NCBI GenBank assembly: GCA_029953615.1
Contig: CP124529.1
Location: 4,986,494 to 5,050,493 of the forward strand
Direction: 5' to 3'
Source of the DNA: Pseudomonas putida
GTDB taxonomy: Bacteria; Pseudomonadota; Gammaproteobacteria; Pseudomonadales; Pseudomonadaceae
DNA: 64,000 nt
The first letter of the stretch is position 1, and every line of letters starts with the position of its first letter. Under the pieces are notes generated by a model. The model did not search any database. It had not been told where the DNA came from and saw only the letters and a program-made list of their open reading frames with translations. The translations under genes were made by a program, and so were the position numbers. Of the stretch, positions 1 to 9,699 are shown in pieces.

Positions 1-1
1 G

Positions 2-406
2 GTCTACGACAAGGTCGACGAAGTGAAGGTAGTACCGGCGTTCTCCATTGCCCGCATTGGCGAGAACGGCGCTTCGGTGCCGAAGGTGCAGGGCCGTTTC
101 GAGGCCGAGGCCTGGGGTAAAGATGCCAACGGCCAGCCGCTACGCATCGGCTACCTGCCGGCCAGCTGGAAGGTCGAGCCGTTCAACGAGCGGGCGGTCG
201 AGGATGAAGACGTCAAGTTCGCCGGGCAGATGCAGGCCGATGGCGTGTTCGTGCCAGGCGGTGCCGGGCCTAACCCCGAGCGCAAGATGATGACCAACAA
301 CGCCGGTAACCTGAAGGTCATCGCCACTCTGGCCGACGGCGGCCAGACCGGCGAAGGACACATGATCGTCACCGTACAGCGCTGGAACAACCCGCCGCTG
401 CCGTAA
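2..406 (+). CDS. qhpA: Quinohemoprotein amine dehydrogenase alpha subunit, C-terminal part
   Basis: The reading frame is open from the window edge and stops at 404-406, leaving about 134 residues of the C-terminus. The protein is the periplasmic di-heme subunit that oxidises primary amines with the beta and gamma subunits. The heme CxxCH motifs would lie upstream of the window. The visible part is a beta-rich domain ending in WNNPPLP. The call rests mainly on context: the next three genes are the radical-SAM maturase, gamma and beta subunits in the usual operon order (also called peaABCD in P. putida). The in-frame ATG at 23 is internal, not the start. Confidence 0.85.
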   Translation, partial: VYDKVDEVKVVPAFSIARIGENGASVPKVQGRFEAEAWGKDANGQPLRIGYLPASWKVEPFNERAVEDEDVKFAGQMQADGVFVPGGAGPNPERKMMTNNAGNLKVIATLADGGQTGEGHMIVTVQRWNNPPLP

Positions 407-454
407 CGGCAGGGCGCAACGGTTTTCCAACGGATCGATTATCGGGAGGTCGCC

Positions 455-1885
455 ATGGGCGTACTACTGAACCTGGTCGAACGCAACCTGCATGAAGTGC
501 AGGTCGATGCCGACCGCATGCTGTTCCATATACCCAGCAGTTCGCTGTTTGCCACCGATGCGGTGACCGGCAGCATCATCGACGCCTTGCGCCAGCAAGG
601 CTGCTCGGCCGAGGAGCTGATGCAGCGCCTTGGCCAGCAGTTTGCGGGCGACGATATCCAGGACACCCTGCGCGAGCTGATCGCGCTGGAGCTGGTCAGC
701 GACGGCTCGCCGCTGACCCCGGAAATCGCCCTCAAGCAGGTCGAGCGCACCGCGCTGAACACCGTGGTGCTCAACGTCAACACTGGCTGCAACCTCAGCT
801 GCACCTATTGCTACAAGGAAGACCTGGACAAGCCTTCCGCCGGCAAGAAGATGAGCACCGACACTGCCGAAGCCTCGGTAGAGATGCTGCTCAAGGAATC
901 GCCCAACGAGGAACGCTACAGCGTGGTGTTCTTCGGTGGCGAGCCGCTGTCCAACCGGCCGTTGATCGAGCACATGGTGGCCTACTGCGAGCGGCGTTTC
1001 GCCGAGGCGGGCAAGCAGGTGGAGTTCATCATGACCACCAACGCCACCTTGCTTACCGAAGAGATCATCGACTGGCTCAACGCCCACCGCTTCGGCCTGT
1101 CGATCAGCATCGACGGCCCCAAGACCGTGCACGACCGCAACCGCATCACCGTGGGCGGGCAGGGCACCTATGACGTGGTGCGGCGCAAGGCGGACCTGCT
1201 GCTGTCGCGCTACACCAGCCGCCCGGTGGGCGCGCGGGTCACGCTGACCCGTGGCATCACCGACGTCGAGACCATCTGGAACCACCTGTTCAACGAACTG
1301 GGCTTCGCCGAAGTCGGCTTCGCCCCGGTCACCTCGGGTGACATGGCTGACTTCAATCTCACCGGCGAAGAGCTGGTGCAGGTGTTCGCCAACATGAAGG
1401 CGCTGGGTCGCAAATACCTGGAGGCGGCGCTGGATCACCGCAACATCGGCTTCTCCAACCTGCACCAGCTGATCACCGACATCCACGAAGGCCACAAGAA
1501 GGCCCTGCCGTGCGGTGCCGGCTTGAAGATGCTGGCGGTGGACCACGAGGGCGAGCTGAACCTGTGCCACCGCTTTACCGGCTCCAGCCTGCCGACCTTC
1601 GGCAATGTGCATCAGGGCGTGAAGCAGGCACAGCTCAACGACTTCCTGTCGCAGCGCCTGGACCGCAGCAACACCGGCTGCGACAGCTGCCGCATCCGCA
1701 ACCTGTGCTCCGGCGGCTGCTACCACGAAAGCTACGCCCGCTACGGCGACCCGCAGCACCCGACCTACCACTATTGCGAACTGATGCGCGACTGGGTCGA
1801 CTTCGGCATCGAAGTCTACAGCCGCATCATGGCCGCCAACCCGGCCTTCATCGATCGCTACATCACCCCGCGGAAGGCGCACTGA
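455..1885 (+). CDS. qhpD: Radical SAM/SPASM maturase of quinohemoprotein amine dehydrogenase (QhpD)
   Basis: This 476-residue protein belongs to the family that forms the Cys-to-Asp/Glu thioether cross-links in the gamma-subunit peptide in the cytoplasm before export. The radical-SAM motif CNLSCTYC gives cluster ligands Cys112, Cys116 and Cys119. The C-terminal SPASM region holds further cysteines, seen as [23 protein letters not shown] and YHYCEL. GGGAGG-like sequence lies 7-8 bases before the ATG. The gene lies 48 bp after the alpha subunit and one base before its substrate gene, which supports translational coupling of enzyme and substrate. Also called peaB. Confidence 0.93.
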   Translation: MGVLLNLVERNLHEVQVDADRMLFHIPSSSLFATDAVTGSIIDALRQQGCSAEELMQRLGQQFAGDDIQDTLRELIALELVSDGSPLTPEIALKQVERTALNTVVLNVNTGCNLSCTYCYKEDLDKPSAGKKMSTDTAEASVEMLLKESPNEERYSVVFFGGEPLSNRPLIEHMVAYCERRFAEAGKQVEFIMTTNATLLTEEIIDWLNAHRFGLSISIDGPKTVHDRNRITVGGQGTYDVVRRKADLLLSRYTSRPVGARVTLTRGITDVETIWNHLFNELGFAEVGFAPVTSGDMADFNLTGEELVQVFANMKALGRKYLEAALDHRNIGFSNLHQLITDIHEGHKKALPCGAGLKMLAVDHEGELNLCHRFTGSSLPTFGNVHQGVKQAQLNDFLSQRLDRSNTGCDSCRIRNLCSGGCYHESYARYGDPQHPTYHYCELMRDWVDFGIEVYSRIMAANPAFIDRYITPRKAH

Positions 1886-1886
1886 C

Positions 1887-2210
1887 ATGAAGCACTTGAA
1901 GCCCCTGAACAACAAGGCGCGCATCCTCGAACAGGCCGCCGCCGAAGACCGCGTCGAAGAGGTCATGGCCATGAGCGCAGTGGCGGGCTGCACCGCCACC
2001 ACCGACCCGGGCTGGGAAGTGGACGCCTTTGGTGGCGTGAGCTCGCTGTGCCAGCCGATGGAAGCCGACCTGTATGGCTGCTCCGACCCTTGCTGGTGGC
2101 CGGCCCAGGTGCCGGACATGATGAGCACCTACCAGGACTGGAACGCCCAGGCGAGCAACTCCGCCGAAGACTGGCGCAACCTCGGCACCGTGTTCCCGAA
2201 AGACAAGTGA
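1887..2210 (+). CDS. qhpC: Quinohemoprotein amine dehydrogenase gamma subunit (CTQ-bearing peptide)
   Basis: The 107-residue precursor has a 28-residue leader ending EEVMA and a 79-residue mature chain starting MSAVAGC. Counting from that Met, the residues known from the P. putida enzyme are all in place: Cys7 with Glu16, Cys27 with Asp33, Cys41 with Asp49, and Cys37 with Trp43 (motif CSDPCWWP). These form three thioether links and the cysteine tryptophylquinone cofactor. The start is one base after the maturase stop. The peptide is cross-linked in the cytoplasm and then exported to join the alpha and beta subunits. Confidence 0.95.
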   Translation: MKHLKPLNNKARILEQAAAEDRVEEVMAMSAVAGCTATTDPGWEVDAFGGVSSLCQPMEADLYGCSDPCWWPAQVPDMMSTYQDWNAQASNSAEDWRNLGTVFPKDK

Positions 2211-2242
2211 CCGGCCCAACAAGAATGACAAGGGGAAACCGC

Positions 2243-3364
2243 ATGAAAGCTGGACGCTGCGCGTCACTCGCGCTCACCATCGCCGCCACGGCCTGTGCCG
2301 GGCTGGTACAGGCCGCCGACACCGGGCCGGCGTTGAAGGCTGGCCACGAATACATGATCGTGACCAACTACCCGAACAACCTGCACGTGGTCGATGTGGC
2401 CAGTGACACGGTGTACAAGAGCTGCGTCATGCCCGACAAGTTCGGCCCCGGCACCGCGATGATGGCGCCGGACAACCGCACCGCCTACGTGCTCAACAAC
2501 CACTACGGCGACATCTACGGCATCGACCTGGACACCTGTAGCAACACCTTCCACGCCAACCTGTCCAGCGTGCCGGGTGAGGTGGGCCGGTCGATGTACT
2601 CGTTCGCCATCAGCCCGGACGGCAAGGAGGTGTACGCCACGGTCAACCCGACCCAGCGCCTGAACGACCACTATGTGGTCAAGCCACCTCGGCTGGAAGT
2701 GTTCAACACCGCCGATGGCCTGGAGGCCAAGCCGGTACGTACCTTCCCGATGCCGCGCCAGGTGTACCTGATGCGTGCGGCGGACGATGGCAGCCTGTAC
2801 GTCGCCGGGCCGGACATCTACAAGATGGACGTGAACACCGGCAAGTACACGGTGGCTTTGCCGCTGCGCAACTGGAACCGCAAAGGCTACAGCGCCCCGG
2901 ACGTACTGTACTTCTGGCCGCACCAGAGCCCGCGCCACGAGTTCTCGATGCTCTATACCATTGCCAGGTTCAAGGACGACAAGCAGGACCCGGCCACCGC
3001 CGAGCTGCTGTATGGCTACCTGAGTGTCGACCTCAAGACCGGCAAGACCCACACCCAGGAGTTCGCCGACCTGACCGAGCTGTACTTCACCGGGCTGGTT
3101 TCGCCGAAAGACCCGAACCAGATCTACGGCGTGCTCAACCGCCTGGCCAAGTACGACCTCAAGCAGCGCAAGCTGATCAAGGCGGCGAATCTGGACCACA
3201 CTTACTACTGCGTGGCCTTCGACAAGAAGGGCGACAAGTTGTACCTGGGCGGCACCTTCAACGACCTGGCGGTGTTCAACCCGGATACGCTGGAGAAGGT
3301 GAAGAACATCAAGTTGCCGGGTGGCGATATGTCCACCACCACGCCCCAGGTGTTCATCCGTTAA
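2243..3364 (+). CDS. qhpB: Quinohemoprotein amine dehydrogenase beta subunit
   Basis: The ATG at 2243 follows AGGGGAAACCGC and gives 373 residues. The frame extends further upstream, but only this start begins with a Sec signal peptide (MKAGRC, a hydrophobic stretch, then VQA before ADTGP). The mature part is a beta-propeller with YVTN-like blades (VVDVASDTVY, SMYSFAISPDGKEVY, CVAFDKKGDKLYLGG). The beta subunit is periplasmic and forms part of the wall around the quinone-bearing gamma subunit. It is the last gene of the operon in this window and is followed by a REP pair. Confidence 0.92.
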   Translation: MKAGRCASLALTIAATACAGLVQAADTGPALKAGHEYMIVTNYPNNLHVVDVASDTVYKSCVMPDKFGPGTAMMAPDNRTAYVLNNHYGDIYGIDLDTCSNTFHANLSSVPGEVGRSMYSFAISPDGKEVYATVNPTQRLNDHYVVKPPRLEVFNTADGLEAKPVRTFPMPRQVYLMRAADDGSLYVAGPDIYKMDVNTGKYTVALPLRNWNRKGYSAPDVLYFWPHQSPRHEFSMLYTIARFKDDKQDPATAELLYGYLSVDLKTGKTHTQEFADLTELYFTGLVSPKDPNQIYGVLNRLAKYDLKQRKLIKAANLDHTYYCVAFDKKGDKLYLGGTFNDLAVFNPDTLEKVKNIKLPGGDMSTTTPQVFIR

Positions 3365-3370
3365 ACCGGT

Positions 3371-3474
3371 GCTGGCTTCTTCGCGGGCTTGCCCGCTCTC
3401 ACAGGGAATGCACAGACCTTGAAACCTGTGCGGTACCTGTGGGAGCGGGCGAGCCCGCGAAGAGGCCGGTACAG
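3371..3474. repeat. Inverted pair of P. putida-type REP elements
   Basis: A left copy (TTCGCGGGCTTGCCCGCT) faces a right copy (GGGAGCGGGCGAGCCCGCGA) across a short spacer, forming an extragenic palindrome between qhpB and the acyl-CoA synthetase gene. The right copy ends about 30 bases before the next start codon, so it lies in that gene's upstream region. Confidence 0.9.
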
Positions 3475-3502
3475 ACAACACAAGAACAACAAGAGACCGC
3501 CC

Positions 3503-5177
3503 ATGCCCCAGCCAAGCTACTCCCAGGGCAATCAGGACAAACCCCTGCTTACCCAGTGCATTGGCGACGCCTTCGACACCACCGTCGCCCGCTTCCCCGA
3601 CCGCGAAGCCCTGATAGTCCGCCACCAGGCCCAGCGCTACACCTGGCGGCAACTGGCCGAAGCCGTCGACCAGCATGCCCGTGCGCTGATGGCCCTGGGC
3701 GTGCAGCCCGGTGACCGCCTCGGCATCTGGGCCCCTAACTGTGCAGAGTGGTGCATCACCCAGTTCGCCAGCGCCAAGGTCGGCGCGATCCTGGTCAACA
3801 TCAACCCGGCCTACCGTTCCAGCGAACTGGACTACGCCCTCGGCCAGTCCGGCTGCCGTTGGGTGATCTGCGCCGACGCGTTCAAGACCTCCGACTACCA
3901 CGCCATGCTGCTGGGCCTGGTCCCGGGCCTGGCAGCCGGGCAGCCGGGTGCGCTGATCTGCGAACGCTTCCCCGAACTGCGCGGTGTGGTCAGCCTGGCC
4001 GCCGCGCCACCGCCGGGCTTTCTAGCCTGGCACGACCTGCAGGCCCGTGCCGGGGCCATCAGCCGCGAAGCCCTGGCCGAGCGCCAGGCACAACTGCGTT
4101 GCGACGACCCGATCAATATCCAGTACACCTCGGGCACCACCGGTTTTCCGAAAGGCGCCACCCTCAGCCACAGCAACATCCTCAACAACGGCTACATGGT
4201 CGGTGAAAGCCTGGGCCTGACCGAGCATGACCGGTTGGTGGTACCGGTGCCGCTGTACCACTGCTTTGGCATGGTCATGGCCAACCTTGGCTGCATGACT
4301 CACGGCAGCGCCCTGATTTACCCCAACGACGCCTTCGACCCACTGGCCACCCTGCGCGCGGTCGCGGAAGAGCGGGCCACTGCGTTGTATGGTGTGCCGA
4401 CCATGTTCATCGCCGAACTGGACCACCCCCAGCGTGGCGAGTTCGACCTGTCGAGCCTGCGCACCGGGATCATGGCCGGCGACCACCTGCCCGATCGAAG
4501 TGATGCGCCGGGTGATCGGCGAAATGCACATGGCCGAGGTGCAGATTGCCTACGGCATGACCGAAACCAGCCCGGTGTCGCTGCAGACCGGCGCCAGCGA
4601 CGACCTGGAGCGCCGCGTGACCAGCGTCGGGCGTACCCAGCCTCGGTTGGAAAGCAAGGTTATCGATGCTGACGGCAACACTGTGCCGCGAGGCGAGATC
4701 GGCGAGCTGTGCACGCGCGGTTACAGCGTGATGCTGGGCTACTGGAACAATCCCAAGGCCACGGCCGAAAGCATCGATGAAGAAGGCTGGATGCACACCG
4801 GCGACCTGGCGGTGATGGACGAGCAGGGCTATGTGCGTATTGTCGGGCGCAGCAAGGACATGATCATTCGTGGCGGCGAGAACATCTACCCGCGTGAGCT
4901 TGAGGAGTTCTTCTTCACCCACCCGGCGGTGGCCGATGTGCAGGTGATTGGCGTGCCGTGCAGCAAGTACGGCGAAGAGATCGTGGCCTGGGTGCGGCTG
5001 CACCCGGGGCATACGGCCAGCGAAGAGGAACTGCGCGAGTGGGCGAAGGCGCGGATCGCGCACTTCAAGGTGCCAAGGTACTTCCGCTTTGTCGATGAGT
5101 TCCCGATGACAGTGACCGGCAAGGTGCAGAAGTTCCGCATGCGCGAGATCAGTGTCGAAGAACTGTCTGCCGGATGA
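3503..5177 (+). pseudogene. AMP-binding acyl-CoA synthetase, frameshifted
   Basis: The gene encodes an acyl-CoA synthetase that would activate fatty or aryl acids with ATP and CoA. The ATG at 3503 opens a frame with the ATP-binding signature YTSGTTGFPKGATLSHSN. The frame breaks at about 4481-4486 after GIMAG. The next frame continues the same protein as [10 protein letters not shown], then [34 protein letters not shown] and the catalytic-lysine region [10 protein letters not shown]. Reading GGCGCCACC instead of GGCGACCACC restores one 557-residue protein, so one extra base explains the break. It follows the amine dehydrogenase operon and could act on acids from amine breakdown, but that is only inferred. 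Confidence 0.8.
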
Positions 5178-5184
5178 TGTGTTG

Positions 5185-5296
5185 CCTGTGCCGGCCTCTT
5201 CGCGGGCACGCCCGCTCCCACAGGACATTCACTGCCCGTCAGACTTGTGATGTACCTGTGGGAGCGGGCATGCCCGCGAAGAGGCCAGTACAGGCA
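5185..5296. repeat. Inverted pair of REP elements
   Basis: GGCCTCTTCGCGGGCACGCC and its inverted partner GGGCATGCCCGCGAAGAGGCC flank about 40 bases between the convergent acyl-CoA synthetase and mobA genes. This position suggests a possible two-way transcript end. Confidence 0.9.
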
Positions 5297-5306
5297 GTAG
5301 ATGATC

Positions 5307-5882
5307 TCAGCCTTGCAACAGCTCCGGGCTGTTGAAATTGCTCAACCTGCGGTCATCGTTGGCACATTCCAGCCCCTGCACCGCTTCACGCAGCAGGGCC
5401 TTCTGCAAACTCCGCTCACCCGCCGCCCAGGCCTGCTCCAGCACCGGCAACACCCGGGCTGGCAGCACGCTGAACATCGGTTGCCAGTACCCACCCTGGC
5501 GCACCATGGCCGCACTGTCACTGGTCACCGCCAGCCTTAGCAGGCCCTCGATCAACCCTCGGTCAACCAGCGGTGCATCACAGGCCAGCAGCACCACCCA
5601 TTCATGCCGCGCCACCTTGAGCCCGGCAATCACCCCCGCCAATGGCCCGGGGAAGTCAGCCTCGGCATCGCCCACCAACTGGTCGGCATACGCCCGGTAG
5701 GCCTGCTGGTTGCGGTTGCAGGAAATCACCAGGTCGTCAGTCAGCGGGCGCAGTACCCGATGCACATGGGCAACCAGCGGTTCGCCCTGCCAGTCGATCA
5801 GGCCCTTGTCCCGGCCACCCATGCGCTGGCCACGGCCTCCGGCGAGAATCAGGGCTGAGCTGGCGGGCAAGGGTTTGGTCAT
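5307..5882 (-). CDS. mobA: Molybdenum cofactor guanylyltransferase MobA
   Basis: The 191-residue protein transfers GMP from GTP to molybdopterin cofactor in the cytoplasm, giving the bis-MGD form used by many molybdoenzymes. The N-terminal nucleotide-binding signature is clear: LILAGGRGQRMGGRDKGL followed by GEPL. Later motifs include PGPLAGVIAGL and the metal-binding region LLACDAPLV. Length and order fit the MobA family. It is transcribed away from the HU gene, with 188 bp between the two starts. Confidence 0.93.
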   Translation of the reverse strand: MTKPLPASSALILAGGRGQRMGGRDKGLIDWQGEPLVAHVHRVLRPLTDDLVISCNRNQQAYRAYADQLVGDAEADFPGPLAGVIAGLKVARHEWVVLLACDAPLVDRGLIEGLLRLAVTSDSAAMVRQGGYWQPMFSVLPARVLPVLEQAWAAGERSLQKALLREAVQGLECANDDRRLSNFNSPELLQG

Positions 5883-6070
5883 GATTGCAGTTCCAGGCTA
5901 TGGCAGATTGCAACCCTCCCACGGGCTGCATCAGTTGTCCAGCAAGCCCTCGTCCGGGTTGGGCTGACCTGACATTTTTGCCAGTTGTGCCGGGCGTGCG
6001 TACTCCCCTTCAATACAGTTGCAGCCTCGGCATTGCGACGGTGCCAGGGGCCATGACAAGGAGAAGAAAC

Positions 6071-6382
6071 TTGAACAAATCGCAACTGGTAGCGGACGTG
6101 GCGCAACGCGCTGACTTGAGCAAGGTAATGGCACAAAAGGTGGTCGATGCCTTTATCGACGCTGTCAAGGCATCGCTGGTAGCGCGCGAGGATGTGACTC
6201 TGGTGGGTTTTGGCACCTTTAAAACTGCAGAAAGGACAGCGCGGGTCGGGAGAAACCCGCAAACTGGCAAAGAGCTGAAGATTGCTGCGGCAATCAACGC
6301 CAAGTTCAGCGCCGGCAAAAATTTGAAGGACGCCGTCAAACTCAGCGGGCAACCCGACCAGAGAGCCAAAACGCGCAAGTGA
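6071..6382 (+). CDS. HU-family DNA-binding protein with basic tail
   Basis: A TTG start at 6071 is preferred: AAGGAG (6058-6063) is seven bases upstream, and the product then begins like HU proteins (start, then NKSQLVADVA). An in-frame ATG at 6053 has no Shine-Dalgarno at the right distance. The 103-residue protein has the HU fold and the DNA-binding arm signature (GFGTFKTAERTARVGRNPQTG). HU dimers bend and compact DNA. The C-terminus carries about 12 extra residues, SGQPDQRAKTRK, which is longer than the usual 90-residue HU. P. putida has a third HU paralogue, HupN, and this could be it, but I cannot confirm that. Confidence 0.85.
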   Translation: MNKSQLVADVAQRADLSKVMAQKVVDAFIDAVKASLVAREDVTLVGFGTFKTAERTARVGRNPQTGKELKIAAAINAKFSAGKNLKDAVKLSGQPDQRAKTRK

Positions 6383-6426
6383 CAGAAAAGTGGCCGGAGA
6401 CTAATGCCAGTCGGTCAAGCCTACTG

Positions 6427-6548
6427 GGGCTGCTTCGCAGCCCATCGCCGGCAAGCCAGCTCCCACTCCGACGGCATCGAACTTTAAGCCATGCGCCGTA
6501 CTTGTGGGAGCCTGGCTTGCCAGCGATGGGCCGCAACGCGGCCCCGGA
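6427..6548. repeat. Inverted pair of a second REP-like class
   Basis: GCCCATCGCCGGCAAGCCAG and an inverted TGGCTTGCCAGCGATGGGC lie between the convergent HU and RND transporter genes. The core (GCCGGCAAGCCAGCTCCCAC) differs from the TTCGCGGGC...CCCGCTCCCAC core of the more frequent class but shares the CTCCCAC edge. Confidence 0.85.
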
Positions 6549-6566
6549 TTGCTTGATTGACTGGCA

Positions 6567-9500
6567 TCAGGCTGGAGTCCTCTCGCCAGTGGTTTCGGCT
6601 TTGCCATTGCCCGCCAACCGCATCACCACCACGAAGAACACCGGCACGAACACCACCGCCAGGGTGGCGCTGAGCATGCCGCCGATTACCCCGGTGCCGA
6701 TTGCCTGCTGGCTGGCCGAGCTGGCGCCGCTGGCAATGGCCAGTGGCACCACGCCGAGGATGAACGCCAGCGAGGTCATCACTATCGGCCGCAGGCGCAG
6801 GCGCGCGGCCTGCACGGCTGCGTCGGCAGCATCCACGCCCTGGTCGACCAGGCTCTTGGCGAACTCGATGATCAGGATGGCGTTCTTCGCCGACAGGCCG
6901 ATCAGGGTGATCAGGCCGACCTTGAAGAATACGTCGTTGGGCATGCCGCGCAGGGTCACCGCCAGCACCGCACCGAGCACGCCAACAGCGGTACTACCAG
7001 CAGTACTGCAGTGGGGATCGACCAGCTTTCATACAACGCTGCCAGGCACAGGAACACCACCAGCAACGACAGCGCCATCAGCATCGGTGCCTGGCTGCCG
7101 GAAAGCCTTTCCTGCAGCGACAGGCCGGTCCATTCCAGGCCGGTGCCGGCCGGCAGCCGAGCCACCAGGCGTTCGATTTCGGCCATGGCTTCGCCCGAAC
7201 TGTAGCCGGCTGCCGGCTCGCCGGAAATGGACACCGCCGGGTAACCGTTGTAGCGGGTCAGCTGCACCGGGCCGCTGACCCACCTGGCCTGGACGAAGGC
7301 GCCCAGTGGCACCATCTTGCCGCTGTCGTTGCGCACGTGGATCTTCAGCAGGTCTTCGACCTGGCTGCGCTGGTCGCCTTCGGCCTGCACCACCACCCGC
7401 TGCATACGGCCCTGGTTGGGGAAGTCGTTGACGTAGCTCGAGCCCACGGCCACGTCCAGCACCGTACCGATATCGGCAAACGACACACCCAGGGCGTTAG
7501 CCTGGCGGCGGTCGATTTCCAGCTGCACCTGCGGGCTTTCCGCCAGCGAGGCTTCGCGCACGTTGGTCAGCACCTTGCTCTTGCCGGCATTGGCCAGCAG
7601 TTCGTCGCGGGCGGCCATCAGTTCGGCGTGGCCCATGCCGCCGCGGTCCTGCAGGCGGAACTCAAAGCCGGTCGACTCGCCAAGGCCATCGATCGGCGGC
7701 GGCAGCACGGCGTAAGCCACGGCGTCCTTGAGCCGGGTGAAGGCCATGGTCGCGCGGTCGGCGATCGACTGGGCGCTGTCGTCGGCGCCGCGTTCGGACC
7801 AGTCCTTGAGCGTGGTGAAGGCCAGCGCCGCGTTCTGCCCGCTGCCGGAGAAGCTGAAGCCCAGGATCAAGGTGGTGTTGCCCACGCCCGGTTCTTCGGC
7901 GTTGTGCCCCTCGATCTGTGCCGCCACCTGTTCGGTACGCATGCGGCTGGCGCCTGGCGGCAGCTGAATGTCGGTGATGGTGTAGCCCTGGTCTTCGGTG
8001 GGCAGGAACGCCGTGGGCAGTTGGCTGAAGCCGTAGCCCAGCACCGCCAGCAGCACCGCATATACCAGCAGGTAACGGCCGCTGCGCTTGAGCGCCTGTA
8101 CCACCCAGCGCTGGTAGCCATTGCTCATGCCCTCGAAGCGGCGGTTGAACCAGCCGAAGAAGCCCTTGCGTTCGTGGTGCTCGCCCTTGGCCACCGGCTT
8201 CAGCAGGGTGGCACACAGCGCCGGGGTCAGGCTGAGGGCCAGGAACGCCGAGAACAGGATCGACACGGCCATCGACAGCGAGAACTGCTGATAGATCACC
8301 CCCACCGAGCCTTGCATGAAGGCCATCGGCAGGAACACCGCCACCAGCACCAGGGTGATGCCGACGATTGCGCCGCTGATCTGGCCCATGGCCTTGCGCG
8401 TGGCCTCCTTGGGCGGCAGGCCTTCCTCGGCCATGATCCGCTCGACGTTTTCCACCACCACGATGGCATCGTCGACCAGGATGCCGATGGCCAGCACCAT
8501 GCCGAACAGGGTCAGTACGTTGACCGAAAAGCCCATCGCCAGCATCACGGCGAAGGTGCCCATCAGCGCCACCGGCACCACCAGCGTCGGGATCAGGGTA
8601 TAGCGCAGGTTCTGCAGGAACAGGAACATCACCGCGAACACCAGCAGCATCGCTTCGAACAGGGTGTTGATGACCTGCTGGATCGACACCTTGACGAATG
8701 GCGAGGTGTCGTAGGGGATGTCGTACTTGACGCCTTCCGGGAAGTAGCGCGCCAGGTCCTGCATCTTCGCCCGCACCAGGGTGGCGGTTTCCATGGCGTT
8801 GGCGCCTGGCGACAGCTGCACGCTGAAGGCGGTGGCCGGCTTGCCGTTCAGGAGCGTGCCGTACTGGTATTCCTGGGCACCGATCTCGACCCGGGCGACA
8901 TCGCCGATGGTGACCGTGGAGCCGTCCGGGTTGGCGCGCAGGACGATGGCGGCAAACTCCTCGGGGCTGCTCAGCTGGCCCTTGACCACCACGTTGGCGG
9001 TGATCTCCTGGCTACCGCGGCCGGGCAGGTCACCGATGCTGCCGGGGGCGACCTGTACGTTCTGCACGGCGATGGCCTGGGCCACATCGTTGGGCGTGAG
9101 GTTGAAGCCGATCAGCTTGCGCGGATCGATCCAGATGCGCATGGCACGCTCCGAACCATACAGCTGGGCCTTGCCGACGCCCTTGAGGCGGCGGATTTCG
9201 TCCATCACGTTGCGCGCGAGGATATCCGACAAGGCGGTTTCGTCGAGCTTGCCATCTTCGGAGGTGAGGGTGGCCAGCAGCAGGAAACCGGTGGAGACCT
9301 TTTCCACCTGCAGGCCCTGCTGGGTCACCGGGCGTGGCAGGCGCGACTCGACCACCTTCAGGCGGTTCTGCACGTCGACCTGGGCCAGGTCCGGGTTGGT
9401 GCCCGGGGCGAAGGTGGCGGTGATGGTGGCGCTGCCCAGGCTGCTCTGCGACTCGAAGTACAGCAGGTTGTCGGCGCCGTTGAGCTCCTGTTCGATCAGG

Positions 9501-9688
9501 CTGACCACGCTCTCGTCCATGGTCGCCGCCGAAGCGCCCGGGTACACGGCGTAGATTTCCACCTGCGGCGGGGCCACGTTGGGGTACTGGGCCACTGGCA
9601 GCTGCGGGATGGCCAGGGCACCGGCCAGCAGGATGAACAGGGCGACCACCCAGGCGAATACCGGGCGGTCGATGAAGAATTGCGGCAT
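6567..9688 (-). pseudogene. HAE1-family RND multidrug efflux transporter, frameshifted
   Basis: The gene encodes an inner-membrane proton-driven drug pump of about 1040 residues, like MexB or AcrB. The N-terminal part (MPQFFIDRPVFAWVVALFIL) holds the TM4 motif GILVDDAIVVVENVERIM and reads in frame to LLVVPL. The frame then breaks at about 6981-6992, and the remaining 130 residues ([25 protein letters not shown]) continue in another frame. Two extra bases in CCGCTGTTGGCGTG, or one missing base, would explain it. The start is 11 bp after the membrane fusion protein gene. No outer-membrane factor gene is adjacent, so TolC or OprM from elsewhere would be needed. Confidence 0.85.
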
Positions 9689-9699
9689 GGATCAGGCCC

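Noticed and set aside
464..2128. Minus-strand open frame of 554 codons
   Set aside because: It is opposite the radical SAM and gamma-subunit genes, whose motifs are certain.
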